Shown here piece by piece: positions 1-5,149 of a DNA stretch of 5,192 bases (positions within the stretch are counted from its first letter, which is position 1; each line of letters begins with the position of its first letter). The notes beneath the pieces are model-generated. The model worked only from the letters and a program-made list of their open reading frames with translations, had not been told where the DNA came from and did no database searches. The position numbers and the translations under genes are program-made. Origin of the DNA: Bacteroidales bacterium (GTDB lineage Bacteria; Bacteroidota; Bacteroidia; Bacteroidales; Muribaculaceae); the NCBI GenBank assembly GCA_004553095.1, contig SFMJ01000111.1, positions 1 through 5,192 of the forward strand. Direction: 5' to 3'.

Positions 1-28
1 ATCCATCCGGGAGAGAAATTATAGATAC

Positions 29-58
29 AAAAAAAAATTGATTGTCATCCCGACAACC
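29..58 (-). terminator. Possible intrinsic terminator, minus strand
   Basis: Read on the minus strand, GGTTGTC (58-52) pairs with GACAATC (46-40) around a 5-nt loop, giving a 7-bp stem with one G-U pair. Two A residues and a run of nine T residues (37-29) follow. This is the shape of a rho-independent terminator for transcripts coming from the right. It could be a back-up stop for the propeller gene, whose stop codon is about 300 bp upstream on that strand, or it could end an unseen short transcript. The stem is short, so confidence is limited. Confidence 0.35.
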
Positions 59-194
59 AATCTTGCGTTAACCTTAAAATCTAATACCATGAAAAACTCA
101 ATGCAAAATTACAAAATATTTTTAAAACCATGTTGTAAAACACAAATAAATTTTTCAAAATTAACGCAATTTAACAAATAAAATATAAGACGAT

Positions 195-216
195 TATATT
201 TTAACTATATTTTAAC
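195..216. repeat. Perfect 11-bp tandem repeat, two copies
   Basis: TATATTTTAAC occurs twice head to tail (195-205 and 206-216) without a mismatch. The period is close to one helical turn. It sits in AT-rich noncoding DNA next to a terminator-like hairpin. It may be slippage-derived filler. I assign no function. Confidence 0.8.
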
Positions 217-243
217 AAAAACGTCAAGGCGTTTTACTTTTTT
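217..243. terminator. Short hairpin with T-rich flanks, possible terminator of the propeller gene
   Basis: AAAACG (218-223) and CGTTTT (230-235) form a 6-bp stem around TCAAGG. On the minus strand the stem runs directly into TTTTTGTT, about 125-140 bases after the propeller stop codon, so this is a reasonable end for that transcript. On the plus strand the T-rich stretch 238-246 follows. The stem is short and mostly A-T, which makes it a weak candidate in either direction. Confidence 0.35.
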
Positions 244-264
244 CTTATGAATTCGGCTATAAAA

Positions 265-288
265 TATTTTTGTATTTTTGTATTTTTA
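265..288 (+). promoter_or_regulatory. Tandem TATTTTTG octamers resembling Bacteroidetes -7 elements
   Basis: TATTTTTG occurs at 265-272 and 273-280, followed by TATTTTTA at 281-288. The first two fit the Bacteroidetes -7 consensus TAnnTTTG. TTTC at 241-244 lies 20 bp upstream of the first copy and is one base off the TTTG -33 element. No plus-strand protein gene follows. The downstream segment is instead a palindrome cluster, so this is either a promoter for a short RNA or a chance or decayed copy in T-rich DNA. Confidence 0.3.
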
Positions 289-315
289 AGAGCGTATTCA
301 AGTTGTAAGGAACGC

Positions 316-355
316 GCTCTAATCATAGAGATCTTGCTCTAATCATAGAGAACGC
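316..355. repeat. 20-bp-period direct repeat of a palindromic unit
   Basis: GCTCTAATCATAGAGA occurs at 316-331 and again at 336-351, exactly 20 bp apart and identical over 16 bases. Each unit contains the inverted repeat CTCTA/TAGAG with a 4-base loop. Together with flanking AGAGCG and CGCTCT half-sites, this makes a cluster of at least four overlapping hairpins between 289 and 369. Confidence 0.8.
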
Positions 356-376
356 TCTCTAAGAGCGTTTTGTTTT
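351..376 (+). terminator. Terminator-like hairpin, plus strand, overlapping the propeller stop codon
   Basis: AACGCTCT (351-358) and AGAGCGTT (362-369) form an 8-bp perfect stem with a 3-base loop, CTA. On the plus strand the stem runs into TTTTGTTTT (368-376), as in an intrinsic terminator. Read on the minus strand, the loop is exactly the TAG stop codon of the propeller gene and the T-tract is much weaker. The signal therefore fits plus-strand transcripts better. Confidence 0.4.
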
Positions 377-1912
377 CCGGTGATGGCGATGGAGGATTAT
401 TATCACAGCCACTAAGGTTATGGCTATCAAGGCGAAGACTCCTATCATGATTTGCCATACATTTCTGACGTCGTCTGTGGGGGCAGGTGTTTCGGGGATT
501 GGTGGTGCCGCCGAGGTAATAGTGTTGGGCTCTATCGGCTCCGGTGTCGGAGGCTCATAGTCGTAGCGGGTCACTTCGAAGAGATTGACGGCATTCCCGC
601 CATAACCTTTGCGTCCTTGCGATGTGACTGCGATATATCGCCCATCGGGAGAAACGGCAAGCCCCACAGGATAGGAGTCACATCGGATATGATCTACCAC
701 CTCCATACTCTCTGCATCCACCACATAGAGGGCATTGGCTGAATTGCATGCCACAAAGATATATTTGCCATCGGGTGAAGCCTCTATGGTGCGTGCTCCA
801 CCTCCCACTTTGACTCTTCTTATATCGCCATCCACCTTTAGACTCTTCGACTCTCCCTTAACATAGAGTGATATACCTCTCAGCAGATCTTCCAGCGAGA
901 AAGAGAGCACCTCCCCGGCGACATTGCGCGATCCATATATCCTGCCATTGCTCACTATTAGATGGCGTATGCCATACAATTCCTGAATATGCCCCACAAG
1001 ATGACGATCTGTCATATCCACCACCGATAAGGGCCCGGCAAGCCCGGCGATCAGCACATAGCGATTGTCGGGTGTGAAAATAGTGCCTCGTAGCAAGTAA
1101 CCGGATTTGGTGTCACGATTCACCTCCCGATCTAATGGATAGTTCAACGTTAATTTCTTGCCGATAGCCAGTGGGGGAAGTGTTCTCCACTTAGCAGGAT
1201 CATTCCCCGAAATGTCTACAAATCCTATAGTATTATCCCCCCAATGAGTCACGACAGCATAGCGATCATCTCCCGACACGGCTACTGCCTTCGGAAGAGG
1301 ACCCGTCTCGAACATCCTGATGATCTTGCCCTGAGCCGCGTCCACCACTGCCACTGCCGAGGGATCTTGTGCATTGATGTCGAACGTACGACGATAGAAG
1401 GGAACCCATAGATAACGCCCGCCATGCGACCATGCCATCTCCACCGGTTTGCCCCCAAAGGAGCGATCCGCCCCATCTTTATAGTGGGTGAATGTGTAAA
1501 TCCCCTCCGGAGCGCCCCACAATGCCCCCCGTCCCGACTCAAACTTATATTCCACCACATATCGCTTCTCTAACGACGGTATGGCGTATGCCACCGTTTG
1601 ACAGCCTTCTAATGAATTGATATAAAGCGACTTGCCATCGGGACTAAATGCCGCCGATTTGGGCGAAAAGATATCAGTGTCATAACTCTCTCGTTGGGAG
1701 GCGCTATACTGCTGACGCTTCCCGATATTGCGTATCCTTAGGCTTCCTTTCACTCCTGCCGAGGAATCCCCACGAACACTATGCACCACCGGAGGAACTC
1801 CCTCCGGCCGCTTCTTTACTCCCTCTTCTTGCGCCATAACTGACGCTCCGATTATCATCGATATCGATACACATAACAAAGTGGAGTAGTGGCGTAATAT
1901 TCTCGTTATCAT
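359..1912 (-). CDS. Secreted YncE/YVTN-type beta-propeller protein with C-terminal membrane anchor
   Basis: The 517-residue product has a signal peptide (1-27; hydrophobic core, cleavage likely after V-M-A) and a beta-propeller body over about residues 75-450. Blade signatures recur: SPDGKSLYI (90-98), SHGGRYLWV (162-170), SGDDRYAVV (213-221), TPDNRYVLI (280-288), SPDGKYIFV (379-387) and SPDGRYIAV (421-429), usually followed by a strand ending in a V-V-D or F-V-D motif. A proline-rich linker (about 450-480) leads to one hydrophobic helix (485-507) and the tail RHHRKTKRS, so the propeller should face the periplasm. YncE-like propellers often act as binding scaffolds. I see no catalytic motif and cannot name a ligand. 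The start is supported by the signal peptide, a purine-rich stretch just upstream, and a well-spaced promoter 54 bp away. The gene is alone and divergent from the dipeptidase. The family assignment is firm, the role unknown. Confidence 0.85.
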   Translation of the reverse strand: MITRILRHYSTLLCVSISMIIGASVMAQEEGVKKRPEGVPPVVHSVRGDSSAGVKGSLRIRNIGKRQQYSASQRESYDTDIFSPKSAAFSPDGKSLYINSLEGCQTVAYAIPSLEKRYVVEYKFESGRGALWGAPEGIYTFTHYKDGADRSFGGKPVEMAWSHGGRYLWVPFYRRTFDINAQDPSAVAVVDAAQGKIIRMFETGPLPKAVAVSGDDRYAVVTHWGDNTIGFVDISGNDPAKWRTLPPLAIGKKLTLNYPLDREVNRDTKSGYLLRGTIFTPDNRYVLIAGLAGPLSVVDMTDRHLVGHIQELYGIRHLIVSNGRIYGSRNVAGEVLSFSLEDLLRGISLYVKGESKSLKVDGDIRRVKVGGGARTIEASPDGKYIFVACNSANALYVVDAESMEVVDHIRCDSYPVGLAVSPDGRYIAVTSQGRKGYGGNAVNLFEVTRYDYEPPTPEPIEPNTITSAAPPIPETPAPTDDVRNVWQIMIGVFALIAITLVAVIIILHRHHRKTKRS

Positions 1913-1936
1913 TTCTCTCTCTTTTTTTTGGGAGGG

Positions 1937-1954
1937 GGTTAGAGTGCGTTCTTA
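1937..1954 (-). promoter_or_regulatory. Leader copy of the shared AAGAACGCRCTCTAA element
   Basis: On the minus strand this reads TTAAGAACGCACTCTAACCC, inside the predicted 5' leader of the propeller mRNA about 12 bases after the -7 element. The near-identical GTAAGGAACGCGCTCTAATC occurs on the plus strand at 305-324, and related half-sites flank the dipeptidase leader stem. It could be an operator or an RNA signal. No regulator is identified. Confidence 0.4.
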
Positions 1955-1965
1955 AAAAAGTAGTG

Positions 1966-1997
1966 CAAAGATATGCAATTTAACCTTATATGTCAAA
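1966..1997 (-). promoter_or_regulatory. Promoter of the propeller gene
   Basis: On the minus strand TTTG (1997-1994) is followed after 20 bp by TATCTTTG (1973-1966), a full match to the Bacteroidetes -33/-7 pattern TTTG-N19-21-TAnnTTTG. Transcription would start near 1959, giving a leader of about 47 nt before the ATG at 1912. It is the best-formed promoter in the window, and its -33 element lies inside the dipeptidase promoter region. Confidence 0.65.
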
Positions 1998-2006
1998 AAA
2001 AATGCC

Positions 2007-2014
2007 TATATTTG
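2007..2014 (+). promoter_or_regulatory. -7 element of the dipeptidase promoter
   Basis: TATATTTG fits TAnnTTTG exactly. Transcription would begin near 2021 and give a leader of about 83 nt before the ATG at 2104. No TTTG lies at the expected -33 position. The nearest candidate is TTTA at 1979-1982, which is 24 bp upstream. The promoter may therefore be weak or need an activator. Confidence 0.5.
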
Positions 2015-2022
2015 TGGTTTTA

Positions 2023-2055
2023 GAGCGCATACTTCAAATTTCAAGTGATGCGCTC
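2023..2055 (+). promoter_or_regulatory. Stem-loop at the predicted 5' end of the dipeptidase mRNA
   Basis: GAGCGCATACTT (2023-2034) pairs with AAGT (2043-2046) and ATGCGCTC (2048-2055). This makes a 12-bp stem with one bulged G (2047) and an 8-nt loop. It lies 8 bases after the -7 element, so it would be at the very start of the transcript or serve as a palindromic operator in DNA. It is too far from the ATG (about 48 bases) to block ribosomes directly and has no T-tract. A 5'-end mRNA-stabilising hairpin or a dimeric-repressor site are the plausible roles. Confidence 0.6.
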
Positions 2056-2103
2056 AGCAGAAGGTTGAAGGAAATAACCATCAAAACACAATAAATTTTA
2101 GAC

Positions 2104-3753
2104 ATGAATAAGACATTCATTTCGGGGGTGATCGCAGCCGCAATGGCAGTCACCTGTTCAGTAGATGCCGACGCATGCACCAATCTTATTGCCGCCAAGG
2201 GGGCTACCACCGACGGCTCGGTGATGGTGACATATTCGGCAGATTCTCATAGTCTCTATGGCATGCTCCATCATGCCAAAGCCGGCAAGCATCTCAAAGG
2301 GGAGGTGCGTCGCATCGTCGAGTGGGACACCGGTAAGTATCTCGGTGAGATCCCCGAGGCCGAAGAGACTTATAACGTAGTGGGAAATATGAATGAGCAT
2401 CAGCTTGTCATCGGCGAATCTACCTGGGGCGGACGCCACGAATTGGAGGATACCACCGGCAATTCGATCATGGACTATGGTTCGCTGATATATGTCACAT
2501 TGGAGCGTGCCAAGACAGCACGCGAAGCTATTAAAGTGATGACCGATCTGGTCGAGAAATATGGCTATGCTTCCAGTGGCGAGTCTTTCAGTATCGCCGA
2601 CAAGAATGAAGTGTGGGTGATGGAGATGATCGCCAAGGGAGCGGAGAAGGGTGCCGTATGGATCGCCATACGCATCCCCGATAATGCTATCAGCGGTCAT
2701 GCCAATGAGCCTCGCATCCGCCAAGTCGACCTCAAAGATAAAGAAAATGTGATCTATGCCAAAGACATGATCACATTCGCTCGCAAACGTGGATATTTCA
2801 ACGGCAAGGATGCCGATTTCTCCTTCGCCGATGCTTATGGCGAACATGACCCCTCGACTCGTCGCGGCTGCGACGCCAGAGTATGGAGCTATTTCCGACG
2901 CTTCAATAAGGATGCCGATAAGTATTATGCATGGTGCAACGGCGATAGCAACGAGCCTATGCCTCTATACATCATCCCCGATCGCAAAGTGTCGCTCGCC
3001 GAGATGGAAACGTCTATGCGCGACCATTACGAAGGAACTCCCTTCGAGATGACTTCCGATGTGGGTGCCGGTTCATACAAGGTGCCTTATCGTTGGCGAC
3101 CTATGGAATATGAAGTAGATGGCAAAAAATATTGCATGGAGAGAGCCATCGCCACTCAGCAAACCGGCTGGAGCTTCGTAAGCCAAACTCGCTCTTGGCT
3201 CCCCGATCGCGTCGGTGGTGTCCTCTGGTTCGGCACCGACGATACCAACACCACCGTCTATATGCCCTTCTATTGCGGCATGACCGAAGTCCCCGCTCAG
3301 GTGCAACCCGGCGATATCAATACATTCTCGATAGACTCCAATTTCTGGGTCAACAATATCGTGTCCAACCAAGCATATTATCGCTACGATCAGATGATTG
3401 GCGACATCCGCCGTGTGCAATCGTCTCTCGAAAAGGGATATATCGACAGTCGCGCACAAGTGGAAGCCGATCTCGTGAAGCTCCTCGAGGCCGGCGACAT
3501 CGCCGGGTATACCGCCAAAGTCAATAAGGAGGGTGCCGAGATAGCCAAGGGGGCTACCGATGCTTATCTCGAACTTGCCAAATATCTCTTCGTCAAGTGT
3601 ATGGATGGCAACCTGAAGAAGACCGACGAGAATGGCAATTTCATCAAGTCGGAATATGGGATGCCCATATATCCTTCGTTCCCCGGTTATGACAAGAAAT
3701 ATTACGAAAACATCGTCAAGGAGAGCGGCGATCACTTCCTGATCAAGGAATAA
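2104..3753 (+). CDS. Exported C69-family dipeptidase (PepD-like)
   Basis: This 549-residue protein matches the C69 peptidase family (PepD-type dipeptidases, N-terminal-nucleophile fold), which hydrolyses dipeptides using an N-terminal cysteine. A signal peptide covers residues 1-24. Cys25 follows in the family opening CTNLIAAKGATTDGS. Later family-like blocks are RRGCDARVW (around Cys256), RAIATQQTG (347-355), RSWLP (363-367), GGVLWFGTDD (371-380) and MPFYCGMTEVP (387-397). The length is usual for the Bacteroidales branch. Export implies peptide trimming in the periplasm or outside the cell, probably for nutrient uptake; that role is inferred. The chosen ATG is the only one giving a complete signal peptide. 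The gene is a single unit with a 5' leader stem-loop, divergent from the propeller and ending before a strong terminator. Other Ntn-hydrolase activities cannot be excluded without assay. Confidence 0.93.
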   Translation: MNKTFISGVIAAAMAVTCSVDADACTNLIAAKGATTDGSVMVTYSADSHSLYGMLHHAKAGKHLKGEVRRIVEWDTGKYLGEIPEAEETYNVVGNMNEHQLVIGESTWGGRHELEDTTGNSIMDYGSLIYVTLERAKTAREAIKVMTDLVEKYGYASSGESFSIADKNEVWVMEMIAKGAEKGAVWIAIRIPDNAISGHANEPRIRQVDLKDKENVIYAKDMITFARKRGYFNGKDADFSFADAYGEHDPSTRRGCDARVWSYFRRFNKDADKYYAWCNGDSNEPMPLYIIPDRKVSLAEMETSMRDHYEGTPFEMTSDVGAGSYKVPYRWRPMEYEVDGKKYCMERAIATQQTGWSFVSQTRSWLPDRVGGVLWFGTDDTNTTVYMPFYCGMTEVPAQVQPGDINTFSIDSNFWVNNIVSNQAYYRYDQMIGDIRRVQSSLEKGYIDSRAQVEADLVKLLEAGDIAGYTAKVNKEGAEIAKGATDAYLELAKYLFVKCMDGNLKKTDENGNFIKSEYGMPIYPSFPGYDKKYYENIVKESGDHFLIKE

Positions 3754-3770
3754 TTCCGTTCTCCTATAAA

Positions 3771-3820
3771 GAAAAAGAGTCGGTTGTATCTCACGGGATC
3801 CAACCGACTCATTATTTTAT
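3771..3820. terminator. Bidirectional intrinsic terminator between convergent genes
   Basis: GAGTCGGTTG (3777-3786) and CAACCGACTC (3801-3810) are perfect 10-bp complements. Three further Watson-Crick pairs and one G-U pair inside (3788-3791 with 3796-3799) leave a 4-nt loop. On the plus strand a T-rich stretch, ATTATTTTAT, follows and ends the dipeptidase transcript. On the minus strand TTTTTCTTT follows and ends the alcohol dehydrogenase transcript. It fills most of the 82-bp gap between the two stop codons. Confidence 0.85.
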
Positions 3821-3835
3821 AGTTAACCGGAGTCT

Positions 3836-5026
3836 TTATTCCTCGGTGGGGAGGTCGGCGAGGCGGTATATCTCGCGGCAATCATCCATCGATAGGGGCA
3901 CATAGTTGCCTAAGGTGTCGCCCATGTTGCGATGGAGCGATGCCACCATCTTCTCTATGTCGGGAGTCTCTCCGATCAGTTCGCTGAGGCGTGTGGTGAG
4001 TCCCAGATCGTGATAGAAGTTGATAAGTTCGGAGATACCCTCATCGATCACCTCTTTATGCTCCTTGCCTGTGGGGTCTACCTCCATGACATTGACGGCA
4101 AACTTCCATAGTTTGTCGGGGTTCTTGGCAGCGCAGAAAGTCATCCAGGCGGGTATCACGACGGCGAGACCGGCGCCATGAGCCACATGGTAGAATGCCG
4201 AGATCTCATGTTCCAGACGATGAGACGACCAGTCCTCGACCTTGCCGACGCCGCAGATGCCGTTATGGGCGAGAGTGCCTGCCCACATCACATTGGCACG
4301 TGCATCATAATCGTCGGGGTCGTGGCGGAGGGTATACGCCTGGTCCATCACATTCCTCAAGATAGCTTCGGCGTAAGAGTCTACCAGGTCAGTGCCGGGA
4401 GTGTTGGAGAAATAGCGCTCGAAGATATGCGCCATCATGTCGACGATGCCGTATGCTGTCTGATCCCAGGGGAGGGTCATGGTGAGCTCGGGGTTCATAA
4501 TAGCGAAACGGGGTCGCAACACGTTGGGATATCTCACGGATATCTTCTGATGAGTTTCTTCGTTGGTAATCACCGAATTACCACTACCCTCCGAGCCGGC
4601 AGCCGGGATGGTGAGCACCACCCCCACCGGAAGTGCAAATTGTGGCTGCTCCTTGCCGGAATAGAAATCCCAGAAATCCCCGGGGTAAAGGGTGCCAAGG
4701 GCGATGGCCTTAGCGGCATCGATGGGGGAACCACCACCGACGGCGAGGATAAAATCGACCTTATTATCGCGGGCTATCGGAAGGGCATTATATACACTCT
4801 CAGCAGTTGGATTGGGCTGGATGCCACCATATTCGATGAAACGAACTCCCGCAGCGGTCAGCGAACTCTCGATCTGGTCGAGGAGGCCGGTGTGGCGGAT
4901 ACGATCCGAGCCATAGACGATCATCACCATAGTGGCGCGGCGTGAAGCCAAGGCGAGGCCGACCTGCTCTTGCGAGCCGCGGCCGAAGATAAACTCAGTA
5001 GGCGAGCAAAATGAAAAATTTTCCAT
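3836..5026 (-). CDS. Iron-containing alcohol dehydrogenase (BdhA/YqhD-like)
   Basis: The 396-residue cytosolic enzyme belongs to the group III metal-dependent alcohol dehydrogenases. These interconvert aldehydes and alcohols with NAD(P)H; BdhA and YqhD mainly reduce aldehydes with NADPH. The nucleotide-binding motif GGGSPIDAAK is at 97-106 and the family motif GIQPNPT at 68-74. Metal ligands by family pattern are Asp196, His200, His269 and His283, with the usual 4- and 14-residue spacings. All are intact, so activity is expected. The start at 5026 gives MENFSF and normal family length (YqhD is 387). An upstream in-frame ATG at 5107 would add a hydrophobic 27-residue extension that runs through the promoter, so I reject it. 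The gene is monocistronic and ends at the shared terminator. The likely role is disposing of reducing equivalents or detoxifying aldehydes. The substrate is not readable from sequence. Confidence 0.93.
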   Translation of the reverse strand: MENFSFCSPTEFIFGRGSQEQVGLALASRRATMVMIVYGSDRIRHTGLLDQIESSLTAAGVRFIEYGGIQPNPTAESVYNALPIARDNKVDFILAVGGGSPIDAAKAIALGTLYPGDFWDFYSGKEQPQFALPVGVVLTIPAAGSEGSGNSVITNEETHQKISVRYPNVLRPRFAIMNPELTMTLPWDQTAYGIVDMMAHIFERYFSNTPGTDLVDSYAEAILRNVMDQAYTLRHDPDDYDARANVMWAGTLAHNGICGVGKVEDWSSHRLEHEISAFYHVAHGAGLAVVIPAWMTFCAAKNPDKLWKFAVNVMEVDPTGKEHKEVIDEGISELINFYHDLGLTTRLSELIGETPDIEKMVASLHRNMGDTLGNYVPLSMDDCREIYRLADLPTEE

Positions 5027-5055
5027 AGTCGAAAAAATAAAAAGAATTCCGACCA

Positions 5056-5063
5056 CAAAATTA
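5056..5063 (-). promoter_or_regulatory. -7 element of the alcohol dehydrogenase promoter
   Basis: On the minus strand this reads TAATTTTG, fitting TAnnTTTG. A start near 5049 would leave a leader of about 23 nt before the ATG at 5026. A -33 element is not clear: TTG at 5093-5091 lies about 27 bp upstream, too far for the usual spacing. The motif sits inside the rejected N-terminal extension, which supports the shorter protein. Confidence 0.45.
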
Positions 5064-5098
5064 ACGAAAAAAACAATCCCCGCCACGTTCCAAGCCCA

Positions 5099-5124
5099 AC
5101 TAATCAAAAAAATTAGTAAATTTG
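5099..5124 (+). promoter_or_regulatory. Plus-strand promoter for the partial gene, with a palindrome at the -7
   Basis: TAAATTTG (5117-5124) fits TAnnTTTG, and transcription would begin about 19 bases before the ATG at 5150. A 6-bp inverted repeat, ACTAAT (5099-5104) and ATTAGT (5112-5117), fills the spacer and touches the -7 element, a position where a repressor could act. No -33 TTTG is seen. The A/T richness of the region lowers the weight of both motifs. Confidence 0.4.
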
Positions 5125-5149
5125 TGAAATATAAGAATAATATGCTCAG

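Larger units (their letters stand above)
1..358. other. AT-rich noncoding region left of the propeller gene
   Basis: No convincing protein gene lies in these 358 bases. Reading frames are short and interrupted. What can be seen is a minus-strand terminator-like hairpin near 29-58, a perfect 11-bp tandem repeat at 195-216, a small hairpin with T-rich flanks at 218-235, three tandem TATTTTTR octamers at 265-288, and a palindrome cluster from 289 into the end of the propeller gene. The first seven codons in frame 1 end in TAG at 22-24 and could be the tail of a gene outside the window. Equally, a minus-strand ATG at 6-4 could begin a gene to the left. Neither can be decided from here. Confidence 0.6.
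288..376 (+). ncRNA. Candidate small RNA (speculative), antisense to the 3' end of the propeller gene
   Basis: This segment lies between a promoter-like octamer pair (265-280) and a hairpin followed by TTTTGTTTT (351-376). It would give an RNA of about 90 nt. It is full of pairing options: AGAGCG (289-294) with CGCTCT (315-320), two units CTCTA-ATCA-TAGAG, and AACGCTCT (351-358) with AGAGCGTT (362-369). The last 18 bases are antisense to the final codons of the propeller gene. It matches no small-RNA family that I recognise. The alternative is a decayed promoter and leader copy, or simply the 3' untranslated part of the minus-strand transcript. Confidence 0.2.

Noticed and set aside
1..24. 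Possible C-terminus of an upstream plus-strand gene (seven codons then TAG)
   Set aside because: Seven open codons are expected by chance, and no plus-strand terminator with a T-tract follows.
19..90. Minus-strand 23-codon frame from ATG at 90, behind TAATTTTG motifs at 104-111 and 156-163
   Set aside because: It is short, low in complexity and runs through a terminator-like hairpin and its T-tract. The -7-like motifs lack -33 partners and are expected in AT-rich DNA.
316..355. CRISPR-like repeat pair with 20-bp period
   Set aside because: There are only two copies, the 4-base spacing is far too short for spacers, and no cas gene is present.
2154..2178. Lipoprotein signal in the dipeptidase (Cys18 or Cys25)
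   Set aside because: The preceding residues (A-V-T before Cys18, A-D-A before Cys25) do not fit a lipobox, and Cys25 aligns with the family nucleophile.
2158..2847. Long open frame (229 codons) antisense to the dipeptidase gene
   Set aside because: It mirrors the codon structure of a clearly recognised family protein on the other strand and has no promoter or family-like motif. A similar 220-codon frame at 3073-3735 is rejected for the same reason.
4178..4945. 255-codon plus-strand frame inside the alcohol dehydrogenase gene
   Set aside because: The opposite strand encodes a complete enzyme with all metal ligands. The antisense product is rich in His, Ile and Gly and looks like a complement artefact.
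5027..5107. N-terminal extension of the alcohol dehydrogenase (27 extra residues with a hydrophobic stretch, membrane-anchor-like)
   Set aside because: Family members start close to MENF. The extension lies in AT-rich DNA that contains the likely -7 element at 5056-5063, so the transcript would start after it.
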